Under the pieces are notes generated by a model. That model was not told where the DNA came from, ran no database searches, and saw only the letters and a program-made list of their open reading frames with translations. This document shows, piece by piece, positions 33,706 through 46,400 of a stretch of DNA of 64,000 nt (the stretch's first letter is position 1; each line of letters starts with the position of its first letter). Made by a program: the position numbers and the translations under genes. The DNA is from Botryosphaeria dothidea (Eukaryota > Ascomycota > Dothideomycetes > Botryosphaeriales > Botryosphaeriaceae), in NCBI GenBank assembly GCA_011503125.2, contig WWBZ02000062.1, forward strand, positions 2,852,001 through 2,916,000. The letters are read 5' to 3'.

Positions 33706-36700
33706 ATGCAGCCTTCTCGTTCTCTCGTTGCGCTCCTGCTCTTCCTCCTCTGCGCTCATTCCACCTCAGCTGCTGTCGTCCATGCTCACCAAGCAGAGGA
33801 TGGCAGCGCTCCCACCTCAGCGCAACGCTCTGCCGAGCCCACGACCACGGCCGGGAATACCGCGGAAAGCACCAGTCAGGCTACCAGGACGGCGACCAAC
33901 ATTGAGGCCTCGAGCGCGGTGGCAACGAGCATAGAATCCAGGACTCGGGACTCCGCAGAGCCCTCAGTTACTGCAGATGTCAGCACTACTGCCCTAACCG
34001 ACATCCCGTCTGCGGCTGTTCCTAGTGACGCGGCAGCTGCATCTAGTACCGGTGAGTTGTCCTGCACCTCCAATTGGAGGTCCGGTCGGCTAATACTTAA
34101 AATCCCAGCCGCCGTATATTCCGGCCACGGCCTCCCGCTCACTCCCAAAGTTACTCCTGCCATCGGAATCACTGGTGCTGTCCTGATCATCACCGGCGTC
34201 ATCTACACCTTGATTGGCATCAAGAACCACTGGTCAGTTTCTCACTGTCCACGGACTCCTCATTGACAGCTAACAATGTCTAGGGTAAACATCGGAGGCT
34301 CAGTAGGTTTCCTTGTCGCACTCTCGATCACAGTACGTTTTGTTGAGAAGCTTTACGTCGACGCGCGTCAACTTGCTAACTGACTTCTCAGGTCCTCATT
34401 GAATATGTCATGAACCCTCCAGTCACCGATGCTGTACAGGGTGCTTTCTTCGTTGCTGCCTTTATTCCTGCGTTACTCGCTGGTGGCGTAGCCTACATCT
34501 TCAAGGACATCACGGAAGGACTCGGATGTATGCTGGGTGGATTCTGTCTTTCTATGTGGTTTCTTGTCTTGAAGGCCGGCGGTCTTATTACATCTACGAC
34601 AGGTAGAGCCATCTTCATTGGTGTTTTTTCCGCTGTTGGTTGGGCTCTGTCGTTCAGTCACTATACCCGAACTTACGGGTTGATTGGGTGCACTTCATTT
34701 GCGGGCGCAACAATTACAGTTCTTGGGATTGACTGTTTTTCACGGGCGGGTCTAAAAGAGTTCTGGCTGTATATTTGGGGTAAGCAATCCTGCGTCGTTG
34801 CGACGTCGGACCACACTAACCGCCAAACAGATCTTAACGACGATACTTTCCCGCTTTTCACCAATACATATCCAATCACACGCGGTATACGAGTCGAAAT
34901 CGCCTGTATAATTATAATCAGTCTGCTTGGAATTGCATCGCAAATGAAGCTTTGGAAAGTGGTCAAAGCTCGTCGGGAGCAAAGAGATGCCATTAGGCGG
35001 CAGAAGCAGGAAGATCAAGAGCGCATGGACGAAGAAATCGGTAAAAGGATTGTTGAAGACACCAGCCGAGAAAGAGCCCAGTGGGAGGCTATCTATGGAG
35101 ACAAGAGCTACAGGGAAAAGGATGCCGAGCTGGACCATCTCGATTCTGGGTTGGGATCCGAGCACGTCCGAAAGGCATCTGTCAGCGTTCGAGAACTTTC
35201 CCGTAGGGATTCGGAAGATAGTATTGAGATGTACGAGCTTGACTCCGGGACAGGAGAAGGCAGCCAGGCCCAGCTTGTTTCTCAGTATGGTACGCCAGCC
35301 GAGCAAGTGGACGACATACAGCAAATCGACGAGCATGGAAGGCCACTACCAGCTACTCCGGGTTACTTCACTCTGAACCACCGGAGCTCCATGATGCCTA
35401 AGCGTCAGGATTCAATGGAGCATACACTGGTGGAACAAGGCGCTTACAGCGACGGCAGTGCTGGTACAACGCCGAGGATTTCGACATCGGCACCCCCTCC
35501 TCCTCAACACGTCCCGCTCCCTTTCATCGTACCTACAGGAACCGACTCTACGACAGAGCTCCTCGAACAGGAGTCCATCACATCCATTCCGGAGGGTTTA
35601 CTTAGGAGGGAAGACAGCGCTCATCGGCTCTCGACCCATCCGAATTCGAAGAGAAGCTCCAACATCAGGAATTCACACGGAACATCGGAAGACCATCTTA
35701 TCGAACCTGCTTTAGAGGAGGACGATAGAGCTTCCTCGATTGCAGCTACCTTGGACGACATGAATGAGGAAGTCATCTCCCTACCTGCACTCTCAAGGGT
35801 CGGCACGCCATTCAGCAGGCTCGAACACGCTGGTAGCGATCAGGAATACGCCGAAGGTGAAGCCTCCAAGGCCAACGATACCAAGGACGAGAGTGCTGCG
35901 GATTCATCTCAGATTGGCGATGCGCATACGCAGGAGGCTGAAGCGGAGCATGAAGTCTTGGCACCGGCTCCACCCCGCTCCTTGACATCCAAACCGGACG
36001 ACAACAGGCACGCGGCTCGCAAGGATCGTCGCAAATCTGTCACTTCAACAAATCATGAGGAAGCGGGGTCGTCAAGCGACAACCAGGCACGGTCGAGACG
36101 CTCAACCACTCAGTCGGAAATTGCCCATTCCGTCGTCGGCAGCCTGAGCGACCACCTCCCCGACAAGCTTTCGAAGGTCATGCTCACCTACCGCACCAAT
36201 GAATGGGCTAAGCATGTCAGCATGGCCGAACAACCTGAGCTGGAGAGCATTCCCGAACCCTCATCCCCTGGTATTATGGTGGATCTCGGCTTTAAGCAAG
36301 CAGCTGAAACGCCGCAGAAAGCTCCAGACCCGACTCCTCATACTGAGGCAAAACCGGAGCCTGACTCAAGGGATGAACCTCAGCCATCCCATCAGCCCAA
36401 CCCATACCGACAGTCGCTGCAACGTTCTTCGTCCACTCAATCCAAGAATGTTCAGCCGAATGACACACCGGTTCCGTTGTCGAGAAACTCGTCGAGTGCC
36501 ACCGTAAATACTCCTCACGCCAATCTCCAGCGCAACTCGAGTGCGTCATCATTGATGACCATGTCGCGCCCTGGCTCGGCATTGGCTGCCAATGGCATGC
36601 GAGGGCTGAGGATCTCTTCGAGCCCAGTCAATGCGCCGATTGCTGAGCAGCCGTCGGAAGAGCACATGGCGGAGAGTCGCGTGCAGCCAAGACACTCACA

Positions 36701-37307
36701 GGCCCCGATGCCGACCAATACTCTCATGAGCGAAAGGGACACCCGAGTGCGCAACAAGCCGACCAAGATGTCATTCATCGCGCCCCCCGGCCAGTCTCCG
36801 GTTGTCCAAGCACAAGGCTCTCAGCGGGGCAGCAGGGCGCCAAGTGCGGCAAACTCAGTCCGAAGCTTTTCGATGGGACAAGAGGAGATGGATCCAGACA
36901 ACATGTCTCTTAGCCAGCGCAGGTTGATGATCCAGAAGAACAGGATGTCGTCGCAACAGCGCAACTCATCGTACCCGTCCCTATCAGCGCAGAACTTCGA
37001 CTCGCACCAGCCGCAGCGGGAGCGCGCGAGCAGCACGCAGCAGGAGAAGAGGGAGCAGATGTTTGCTTCTTGGCGGGGATCGCTTCAGCACGACCAGCAG
37101 CTGAAACAACCTGCGCAGCGCGAGAATGACGGACGTCGGTCTGCGATGATCAGCGAGCGGCGAAACAAGGAGTGGGCGCAACAGCAGCAGGAGATCAACC
37201 GGCAGCAGATCGACATGATGATCCACGAGAAGATGCGGACGGGGCAGATGCAGCAGCTGCACCGTGAAAGGCTGCGGCGGCTCCAGGCAGGGGCCAAAAC
37301 GGAGTAA
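33706..37307 (+). CDS. DUF4203 (TM7SF3/TMEM198-like) multi-pass membrane protein
   Basis: A predicted 1127-residue membrane protein from exons 33706-34051, 34109-34232, 34284-34332, 34392-34779 and 34831-37307. Residues 1-23 form a signal peptide (SLVALLLFLLCAHSTSA). A Ser/Thr/Ala-rich, mucin-like ectodomain follows to about 116. About seven membrane helices follow, beginning ITPA-like (TPAIGITGAVLIITGVIYTLIG) and running through GGVAYIFKDITEGLGC, FSHYTRTYGLIG and LGIDCFSRAGLKEFWLYIW. The rest, some 780 residues, is a charged, Ser-rich cytosolic tail with Gln-rich helices at the end. Fungal homologues are conserved, but their job is not established. Intron 4 (34780-34830) is 51 nt and stop-free, and the conserved IWDLND join shows it is spliced. 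An ATG further upstream in the same frame (33547) would hide the signal peptide, so 33706 is preferred. Confidence 0.88.
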
Positions 37308-38190
37308 GATTTGGATGTGACGGGCCGATATGGGACAACGATCCACGAGACTCTGATCACTTCAGCAACATGAGACGCGACGATTCTCTTGACATATTTT
37401 TCTTTCCTTTTTCCATTCACGCACACAGACGTTTTTTGTAACACACGGACGCCGTCAGTTCCATGTCACTAGTAAATTGGGGCTCCGGGATAGGCAGGAA
37501 CAAGCTATGAATGTAATGGACGCGGGAGGAGGTAGTCAGACTTGGAGGAAGTGACGGTGGCGGCTTATACCCCGGCGGATTGGATTGAGGCGGCCTGCGG
37601 CTTCGGCTCGTTCGGAGTTCCACAAGGAGCGGCAGGCGTTTGTGCTTTTGGAGGCGGACGGGAAGGAAGATGCCTGTGTGGCGCGAGCAATACACACGCT
37701 TGAAAGAAAGAAAAAAGGTAGCTGTTAAAGGAGCCAGCCGCGGCTCGCATCGAGTATACAACGACGATTCTCTTAAATTTTCGAATAAGCTTCGGCGGTG
37801 ATGCGAGTGGCTGCCCAACGCGGCAGGCCCGGGCGAGCGCGGAACTGGGGAACGGCAGCAGCTGAGCTGAGCGGCGGGCGTGTGGCGATTGAGACAGCGG
37901 TGGTGGTGAGTTAGAGTACGAGGCTCTTGCGCGGCGCAAACAGGCGCTGGCGAATGGCGGGAGCGGGCAGGGGCAGCACGGGTGTTGTTTGTCAATTTCC
38001 ACGCATAGCAAAGGCGCCAGAAGCCGCAAAGTGCTTTGCAAGCTCGACGTCACCCGGCACGTATTAATATGCCGTATGGCCAGGGGCGCGAGGCGTCGAA
38101 TGGGGCCGTGTGGGCGCTGGGGCTGGCGGGAGCGCGGACGTGCGAGGCATCTCTTGGGCCACGCGCTGCTAGCCGTACCATAGCAAAGCC
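37308..38190. other. Intergenic, no gene seen
   Basis: The 3' flank of the DUF4203 gene and the promoter of ERF4. Minus-strand open frames of 162-192 codons (37417-38053) overlap each other in different frames and have repetitive Pro/Ser/Arg composition, so I treat them as chance. Confidence 0.45.
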
Positions 38191-39867
38191 ATGGCGGAAC
38201 CTTTAAACTCGCGCACGCGGCGAGGCGAGCGACGAGGCAGAGCCGTCTGCCCTCTCTCTCAGCGAACTGCAGCCCCGTCGCTCCTTCGCCGGCATCCCAA
38301 GCCAGTCTGTCTGTCTCTTGATGCCGCTGCGCCCGCGCCGGTCGGCGACGGCAGCGCTGCTTCGTCGTGTATCACGCAGCGCTAGCTTCCGCCCTCGACC
38401 TCTCCTTTCCCAATTTCCGCCGCTGGCGAGCACCGCTCCACCACTGCCAGCCCGACACGCCCACGCCCGTCCAACCCGTCCCAAATCACCGCACACCACG
38501 TGCACACCGCCGCAACCACGGCCGACAACGCCAACCACTCCCTTCCGCACCCACCACCGCACGCGCATACGCCGACTCTGCCCACAAACCCCCGCTGGAG
38601 TCTGACACAACGCATCTTCAACTTCTCGCCCTTCCGTCTGCCAGACGTCCCAGCCAGCGCCCAACCCACCGCCGCCCGTCGCGGCGCGCCCGCCTCGCGC
38701 CTGTGGAACCCCGTCAATTCGTCCCCACGCACTCCCGTCTCCGTTCCCTCCACCTCGCACCGCAACAACTCGCTGCCCGCCGGTCCAAACGTTCCCATCG
38801 CCGCCGAAGTTCCCCCGCCGCCCACCGCTGAGGAGGGCCGCGACGTCTACCCATTACTCCCGCTCCCCGACCAGCGCCAGAGCAGGGCTCACAGCAGCCT
38901 CGCCGTCGAGAGGAGCCAGGGCGGAGACAGCTCGCGTGCAAGCATCGGCCTGCCGAGCGGACGCCGCAGCCTGCTGCTCGAGAGACAACAGCTAGGGGAA
39001 CCGCCCTCACCCGTGACTTCGAAAAAGGCAGGAAAAAGTCCCGCAACCATGGAGGAGCCTACTGCTGCGAAGATCGTGGGCTTTGACCCGCCGCGCAGCG
39101 ACGACCGGCCCACCAGCATCACCCTCAATCCGGACGACCCAGAGGCCGGCCACCGCCTGCACCACTCGGCCTCGCGCGCCACAATGCCGCTCGAGGGCTT
39201 CCGCTCGCGCCAGCAGTCCGCTGTCACCTTCCCAGAGCCGTCAGAAGCGGGTGACGACGATGAATACGCCTGGGGCCCGTCGCATCCGTGCTTCCCGCAC
39301 TTGAACCCGCACGTACCGATCACCTCGCCGCTGTACAGCACAACGCGCATCATCAGGATCAAGCGAGACTGGATGATTGCTGGAGATTTGGCGCCGACCT
39401 TTGCGAACTTGTACCCGGAGGTGCTGGATCCGCTGATCACTGAGGATCAATTTCGCAAGATCGTCAAGAGAATCAACTCGGACCTGCAGGAGGCTTTCAA
39501 TCCTCATACCACAAGGGCATGGGTGGACGCTGTCATGGGTGCAGCGACGTTGTGGTTGTGGGAGGACTTGGGACTTACGGGTGTGAAAAAGAAGCTGCGA
39601 GAGCTGGAGGAATGGATTGATGAGTGGAACCGGACCGAGGGCGTGAAGGAAGGCGTCAAGATCATTCCATTGAGAAGGACTGGTTATCTGACGGTGCGTG
39701 GACCCGAAGTTTCTGTCGCCTTTGTGGTGCTAATGATGTCACAGCTCGACATACAAATTCCAGACCCTCATATCGGCCTAGAGCAGTCCACCGCCTCGAT
39801 ACGGTCTGGACAATTGAGCCCGACGGACACGAGCGGACCGCCCCAATTACCTGGCATCAAGGTATAG
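38191..39867 (+). CDS. ERF4: ERF4-like Ras palmitoyltransferase partner; 5' end uncertain
   Basis: ERF4 (with ERF2) forms the ER/Golgi palmitoyltransferase for Ras; the human relative is GOLGA7. The ERF4 domain spans roughly the last third: TTRIIRIKRDWMIAGD, PTFANLYPEVLDPLITEDQF, FNPHTTRAWVDAVMG and LREL-EEWIDEWN. The 3' intron 39694-39744 (51 nt) is fixed by the join GYLT-LDIQIPDPHIG. The 5' end is unsettled. The coding frame is open from 38386, but its first ATG is deep inside (39049) and 38500 is only GTG. An ATG in strong context at 38191 is in the same frame, cut off by one TAG at 38383. An 84-bp intron at 38367-38450 (GTGTAT...CTGCCAG) would remove that stop and keep frame, giving 513 residues. 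That exon is my inference. The N-terminal two thirds are disordered, rich in Pro and Ser. Confidence 0.75.
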
Positions 39868-42117
39868 CACCAATGTCACCGCATGGATCGTCATCCCTTT
39901 CCTTGCCCTTTTTCTTTTACTTCTCTCTCCAACTTCACAGCATTGCATTGGCGTTCCACATAACAGACTGGAAAGGGTTCGCGGGGTATTACAAACATGA
40001 TCATCGCTATGGGTTGCATATAATCGGTGGACCGAAAGGCACTAAAAGCTTGTGGAGTGAATTGGCAGTGGGTTCTTTTTGGGTGACGCGGGAAGCATCA
40101 ACAACGAGTGCAAGGCGAAGGAGTTGCAGAGAGTTTGTGGGCTTTCTTGGTTTTGCTACTGAAATTTCGTTTCTTTCTTGTCAATTGTTAATACTGTTTT
40201 CTTTTTCTTGCTTCCTTTGGTAAGCTTGCTATTCTGCTTCACGCATGTTTCTTTTTTGGAAGGGGAGGTTTAACTGGTAGTGATGATACCCTGAGGGAAA
40301 ACTTTTTCTTTTTCTTTTCCTTTCCTTTCCTTTCCTTTCCTTTTGCTCTCTCGAACACCATGAACGGAATTTCTCCGTGTCTACAGAACCCGTTTTCCTT
40401 GCATATGTGTTAATGGCCCCGCCCATTCATAATTTGGCGGGAGCCCGTAGTGTGTAGTTTCTCTCTCACAGAGAATGAGAGATTTCGGGGCCTCAGCCAC
40501 GGTTGCTGCTTCGCCCACTTAGACCGCATCCACGGCTTCGAACAAGGCGAGGTATGACCTGCCCTGCGACCTCGCATGTACCTGCAGTACGTCAATCTAG
40601 ATTGATTTGCAGCCGATCATCTTTCTTGTTGCTTTTTTTGGTGTGGTTCCTCTATTTTTTTGTCATTCTCAGCCCTGCATATATGCGGCATGCGCGCACG
40701 ACCACTTCGCATGAATGTTGCCTCTTGTCTTAGAAACCCGCCCAATGCGAATATGAAACGGACCCTCGTTCCTCCTCTACTTTCCTTGACCGCCCTTCAC
40801 TGCCACACGCTCCCTCGTACGCAGTCGTACTCTTGCCGCGGCCGCTTCCCGAGCGTTTCGTGATTGCGTACTCGACGACGTATGCCCTATTGCTCGGATT
40901 TATTTTTTCCACAGGGCGTGGTCGCAGGGGTAACGTTGCCTGTCAGACGCGTGGGCGCATGAGAGGTCTTGCGGCAGGCGACTTCATCTATAATGTCTTC
41001 CTTCCTCTCGTTCATCTCTTTGAGTTCGGGCGGTTTCTTTTGGGCTGGCTGCGTTCCGACCCCCGGGGCGCGGATGAACCCGAAACCGCGCCCCGAGGCT
41101 GAGCTCGACCCGACTCAGAGGAAAGGAAAGGGGCTCGGATGCGTGGTTGTTGATGTCTGTGCTGGATTCGAGGAGATGGGGGAGGAGCGGAGGTGGGGTG
41201 ATTCAATCCTTGTTGGTCCGGGTGGGAGGATCGGGGCGGGAGAGGAGGTTGGGGGAGGTGTTGCGGAGATGGGCCGCTTGTAGGGACGGGAATATGCGGA
41301 GGGGATAGACTGCTCCCGGAAAATTGTTCCAAGATACCTTTCCTCGGTCTTTTGGAATCCGTCGGGATATTTCTGACAGGGCTCGGCGTGTTGTTTACGG
41401 AGTGCTGAATGACAGAGGGAGGTGGACGTGCTGTCCCAAAGCGCCGGAACAGTGTGCATGTGCTTTGATCTTCACAACACTCCCCTTTTTTCTCAGCCCA
41501 TTGAGATCGCCGGGACTCAATGGTCTACCCGACTCAGTGGTGTTATAGATTGAAGACGGACGCTATCGTTCTTGGCGATTCGTTGACGTCTTGCGCTAGT
41601 GATTCTTGATGAGGATCAGCGGCACTGTCATGAGCGCATCGGGATGGTGGGTCACGCTTGACGATCAGCGGCAGTGTGCGGAGGAGGGGGGGAGCATAAG
41701 GCTGAGTGTGGGTCGGATGTACGGGCTAATATTGGTTCGTTGGCGGCTTTTGTGAGGTGATGAGACTTCCGGAAGCCCCGCCACAGGAAGAAAATCATAG
41801 TCAGACCGCCTGTTATTACTCTCATGACAAGAAGGCAACGAATATGCATAAAATCATGCGAGAAATGCCACACTTTAAATACTTTTAAAGTTCCGTTACG
41901 CAAAACTCAGATACCATATGGTCAGTGAGGTAAAATGAAAGTGATGGAGAGCCTTTGAGACTCTTGAGAAGCCAACAAGAGAATCCGATTAATAGAATGT
42001 TGGTGTCTCATCACCCATATCTATGGTGCGGCAAAGAGATTGACTTTGTTTGAAAACTCAAGAAAACTCCATCTACGCACTACTATCTAGACAGGTTGGT
42101 GTAAAGCTCAACACCTT
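39868..42117. other. Long intergenic stretch, no gene seen
   Basis: 2.25 kb between the ERF4 stop and the NTF2-like gene stop. The first 400 bp are T-rich 3' flank, followed by a pentanucleotide repeat, a G-rich patch near 41100-41280, and AT-richer sequence after 41550. Open frames of up to 114 codons lack any domain. Confidence 0.45.
40316..40340 (+). repeat. (TTTCC)n pentanucleotide repeat
   Basis: Five tandem TTTCC units are embedded in a longer T/C tract (about 40291-40344), 450 bp after the ERF4 stop. They are seen directly. Confidence 0.8.
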
Positions 42118-42501
42118 TCAGCTTTCGACGATCTGCTGAACATCTTTGCTCCTGACGCAAATTCCTCCCGCCCAATCCATCATATCCACACTGTCCTGAG
42201 TCTTGCCACCGGGAAGTCCGCTCATTTTGCTGAAAACCCAAACTTTTCCCTTCTGAGTATCCTCGTCCACCTCTGCAACAGCACCAGCGATGTCGATATG
42301 GAAGTCCGGCATGAATGTGAGAGTTTTCTGCCACTTGGCCAGGAAGTCATCCCAGCTGACGGAGGGTGGGTTGTCGCTGTGGATGGCCGCGAATATTGGG
42401 CAAACGTGGTTTTGGAAAAGCGGAGAGGCGAAGTCACAGGTGTTGCAGAGACCAATCAGAATCTCCTTGGAGAAGGTTTTGATTTTTGCCGCAGAAGTCA
42501 T
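42118..42501 (-). CDS. NTF2-like / SnoaL-like small protein
   Basis: An intact, intronless protein of 127 residues, the length of a single NTF2-like cone-shaped domain. Markers are an N-terminal helix pair (KIKTFSKEILIGLCNTCDF), HSDNPPSVSWDDFLAKW, MPDFHIDIAGAVAEVDED, GKVWVFSKMSGLPGG and DSVDMMDW. The His and Asp residues in the MPDFHID segment lie where this fold often has polar pocket residues. There is no signal peptide. Members of the superfamily include cyclases, isomerases, dehydratases and non-enzymes, so no reaction can be assigned. It stands alone between two long spacers, 931 bp from the divergent STAND gene. Confidence 0.75.
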   Translation of the reverse strand: MTSAAKIKTFSKEILIGLCNTCDFASPLFQNHVCPIFAAIHSDNPPSVSWDDFLAKWQKTLTFMPDFHIDIAGAVAEVDEDTQKGKVWVFSKMSGLPGGKTQDSVDMMDWAGGICVRSKDVQQIVES

Positions 42502-43432
42502 GTTGGCGTTGTCCTTGCCTTCTACTCGGTGCGTGGAATTGGAAATTCTTTCGCTTGCAAGAACACTTTTGGTTCGAATGAAGACGCGTTGTTGGTTGTT
42601 TAATTCTCAAACGATGACTTTTTTTCACTTCCTTAAATACTTCAGCGTGGTGTGCTTTGCTATTTCGTCCATTGTTAAGTCCGTTCACACTGCACTCATC
42701 TTCGGAGATACCTCAGGACCGGTAAAGACAAATCTTAGCCTAGAGACTCATCGCGCTGCGGTGGAGTGGACCTGCTCGGCCTCGCTCTTGAAGTTGTCCG
42801 GGTTTCCTGATATGATTTAGCTTTGCGTGTCTGAGCTGCGCTCCGAAGTTATCGTGTCCTCGCGCATTCCATCAATGAACTCCTCACCCATGACAGCGTT
42901 CTCTATCCATCATTAAAGAGCCATTTATCTCGCTGTAATGTGAAACGGAGGCCTCGGGGCTGGCTCCGCAAGCAGACGAGATCGGTCGGAGCGTTCATCA
43001 ACATCTCGCGAGAGGAATTATCGGTTAGATGGTACACTCTCTCAAGCTGACGAAGACGGGTGTGCAGAGGGACGTCGCGAGGCTTCGTTTAGATGTGCAT
43101 GCGCAAATTCCAAGCCGCGCACGCATATCGGGAAGGCCGCCTCAACCGTCCACGAGGCAGCCTTGGACTACCATTAAAAGAGCCAGGTTGAGGGTGATCT
43201 TGCTTCCTTCACCAATGAGCTGCTCTGCTCCGTCGAGAGCCGAGCCTCGGAGGTGGGGTACAGTACGCGCGACAGAGCAACGAATGAGCGGGAGGCGGCT
43301 GCGGCAAGGCTGACATGCCCAACATGAGTCTATCTTCAGCCTTGCGGTGCGCCTACGAGGAGTCATATATCTACGGGCAGGACCAGCTCAATTTACGAAG
43401 TCCTCAGCATATTGATTTCCTCACCATGAGCC
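42502..43432. other. Divergent promoter region, no gene seen
   Basis: 931 bp lie between the starts of the NTF2-like gene (minus) and the STAND gene (plus). No domain-bearing frame, TATA box or repeat was noted. Confidence 0.45.
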
Positions 43433-46400
43433 ATGGCGCAAGCTCTGCAAGCTAGGTAGGTCGTTTTGCTTCTACTCCGGGCTGAAGGAGGCTTACGAAA
43501 TCAGTCCAGAGCTACAGGCGGCTGTAGCCAAGGCCCGCGATTCATTCTCACGCCTATCTGATGCTGGGTTCGATGCCGATGAGATCTTCGACCAGTGCAG
43601 CAATGGCCAGAAATCCATCGTCGACGTCTTCAAAGATGCGAAATTGTCTTTCGACGGGAGAACATCTACCGCTCGACTTGAGAAGTTCCAGAAATATACT
43701 GCAACGCTTCAAGGCCTTTCAGACGTTGTCGACGTAGCAGTGCAGTCAAAAGCCGACTTCCTCTGCCCCATCTGGGCCCCGATCAGATTCGTTTTGAAGG
43801 TCTCGGAAGACCATGCTCGCGCGACCGAACAAATCCTCCTGTTGCTGGAAACCCTGGACAGGGCCATAATTCATGTCAAGATCTATGAAGAGCTCGAACC
43901 CGACGGGGAAATAAGTGCTGCTCTCCTGGGACTATGGTCAGACATTGTTGACTACTGCATCCGAGCCTCTCAGTACTGTGGTCGACGTACGGTCAAGAGG
44001 CTCGTCAGCCTTATCGGGAAGCCGTACAAGAGCGAGTTCTCCAAGATGCGTGAGAATATACGAGATCGCATGACAGATTTGCATCGCCTCGTCATGGCTA
44101 AGGAAGCTCTTCGTGAGTCCCAAGCAAGAGAAGGTTGTCTTCCCCTCCATTGTATTACACGCTATCACACTGACAGCGGAGATAGAAGTGCGCAGGATTC
44201 GCCTTCAAGGGCAGAGAAATCGGTGCATAAAGCGGCTGCGGCCCCCTAACATGACCGCTGTTCACCAGCAACAACTCGGATTTCGGATGAACGGCACCTG
44301 CGAATGGATACAATCAAATCAAGAGTTCCTCGACTGGAAGACGACGCAACTGTCCTCCGTTACCGAAAGAGTACTTACCATATCCGGCACTCACGGATGT
44401 GGAAAGTCAGTGCTTGCTTCTGCGATTGCCCAAAGCTTGGAGGTGGATGGCCACTGCTGTGCATTTTTTGCGTTTTCCAGCTCAGATGCAGAGAGACAAA
44501 CGGCAGATTCTCTCGTCCGCTCTTTGATAGCGCACCACCTACAGAGGGCTGATGAACAGATCTTCGATGCTTTTTGTGGCTCATTGGAGGCAGGCCAGCA
44601 ATCCACCACGACGCAGTTGTGGGGCCTTCTCGTGGAATTACGGAAAGAAGATCCGGAGCCAACATTCTACGTATTAGATGGGTTGGATGAGGCCACTGAT
44701 GAACCAGGACACATTATCAACCAGCTGCTTGACACCCTGGGACATTGTTCCAACAGCAAGTGTGTCCTCCTCGGACGACCACAAGCGTTCAGAAGTTCCC
44801 CAGGAGCTTTCACCGACCACAGGAGATATATCCGGATGGATCGCACCTGTACGGGACCAGACATTGAGGCATTTGTTGATGCTGAAATCCGGACGACAGC
44901 CATTATCAAAAGTACGGGCTTGGATAAATTTGTGTCAGATGCTCTCAAGGGAAATACTCAAGACATGTTCTTGTGGGCCAAGCTTATGATCGATGATCTC
45001 CGTACTTCGTGGTCAGCAGGGGACGTCCTCGAGAAGCTCCGAAATCCTCCGCACGGCCTTGACGAGGCTTATGGAAGAGTCTTAGCCCGGATTCAAGAGA
45101 AGCTACACAAAAACGAGGCGCGTCTTTTGCAAAACATTCTCAAATTCGTCATAAGCGCACGACGGCCATTGACCCCTGACGAACTCGCGTGGGCGCATGC
45201 ACTGCAGGTGAAATCTACTCTTCCAGACGAAAACACCTCGGTTCGAGATTACCTGCTGTGTGATCCTGAGAAAGCTATCCAGCAAGTCGGCGGAGAATTG
45301 ATCAATATCTACAATGGCCGAGTCAATCTGAACCATGCATCTATCAGAGAATTCCTCATCAGAGACGTTGCGGAATGGAATCATGATTCAACCAACAGGC
45401 TGAAGCATTTTCGCGTGGATCTGTCGCAAGCGAATGATCTTTTCGCCGGCGTCTGCTTCGACTACTTGGATATGAAAGAACATGGGTTCCCAATGAGACA
45501 ACCAGAGAGCTTGTTTACTCTTCGGAAGCTACACCCATTCATGGAATATGCCTCGTACAGCTTCGTTTTTCACGCTATGGAGGCTCCAGTTCATTTCCCG
45601 AGCTACTCCGAGAGACTCAAAGACTTTTGCAGCTCACTACGATTGATTTCCTGGTTCGATCATTCAATATATGCCTGGAATGATGAGGAATTTGAGCTTT
45701 CAATCTTTGAAAGGCTCTTTGAGTTCCTCGAAAGATGCGATGGGGCCACCGATACAGGGAAAGGTGTCATCGAATGCCTTATTACTCGACTGAGGCTTGA
45801 AATGGAGCACAGAATCTCCCTGTTTGGACCGGATGACCCCAGAACGGCTTACTTCAGGCTCTGCGTCGGATGGTTCGAGCTGGAGCAGACCAATGGCCAG
45901 TGGGAATTACCAAGCCTCGGAGAACAAATTCCCGGTACAATCACTTCTGAAGCTCTACTTCCCTTTGCAGGCAACCATATGACCGGAACACGTCAAGAGC
46001 AGCAGGATGTTTTGGTTCAGACAAGCAGGTCCGTGAGAACTACCGCAACAGGTGATGACATAATCCAAACACTTCGTACTGCCGATATCATCAAATCTCC
46101 GCATCAGATAGTTGTGGTTACAAAACTCCTCTCGCATATTATGAAATTGCCACTCGATCCACTTCTCATGGTGTATCGGTTTATTCTTCACAGGGCAGCG
46201 GCAGTCCCAGTCTATGCGCTCTTGGCTCTCTGTGGTTTCTACTTCAAGCTGGAAAAATACAACCAATGCGTCGAGATCTGCCGACAAATTCTGCCTCGCG
46301 TTGATGGGAGTGGGAAATCGACGGAGACCTTGACGTACGAGATAATGGGTCACTCCTACTCGCGAATGAAGCAATATGAGAATGCCATTACATTCTTGCG

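Noticed and set aside
37417..38053. Open frames of 192 and 162 codons on the minus strand downstream of the DUF4203 gene
   Set aside because: They overlap each other in different frames and have repetitive Ser/Pro/His composition with no domain.
2880..39744. Four stop-free introns of length divisible by three (oxygenase, hydrolase, DUF4203, ERF4)
   Set aside because: With about 39 introns in the window, a third divisible by three and somewhat under half of those lacking a stop at this size, five or so are expected by chance. There is no enrichment.
42573..42583. GGTTCGAATGA, resembling a tRNA B box
   Set aside because: It lacks the CC end of the B box, and no A box or cloverleaf could be paired with it at the right distance. 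No tRNA gene was found in the window.
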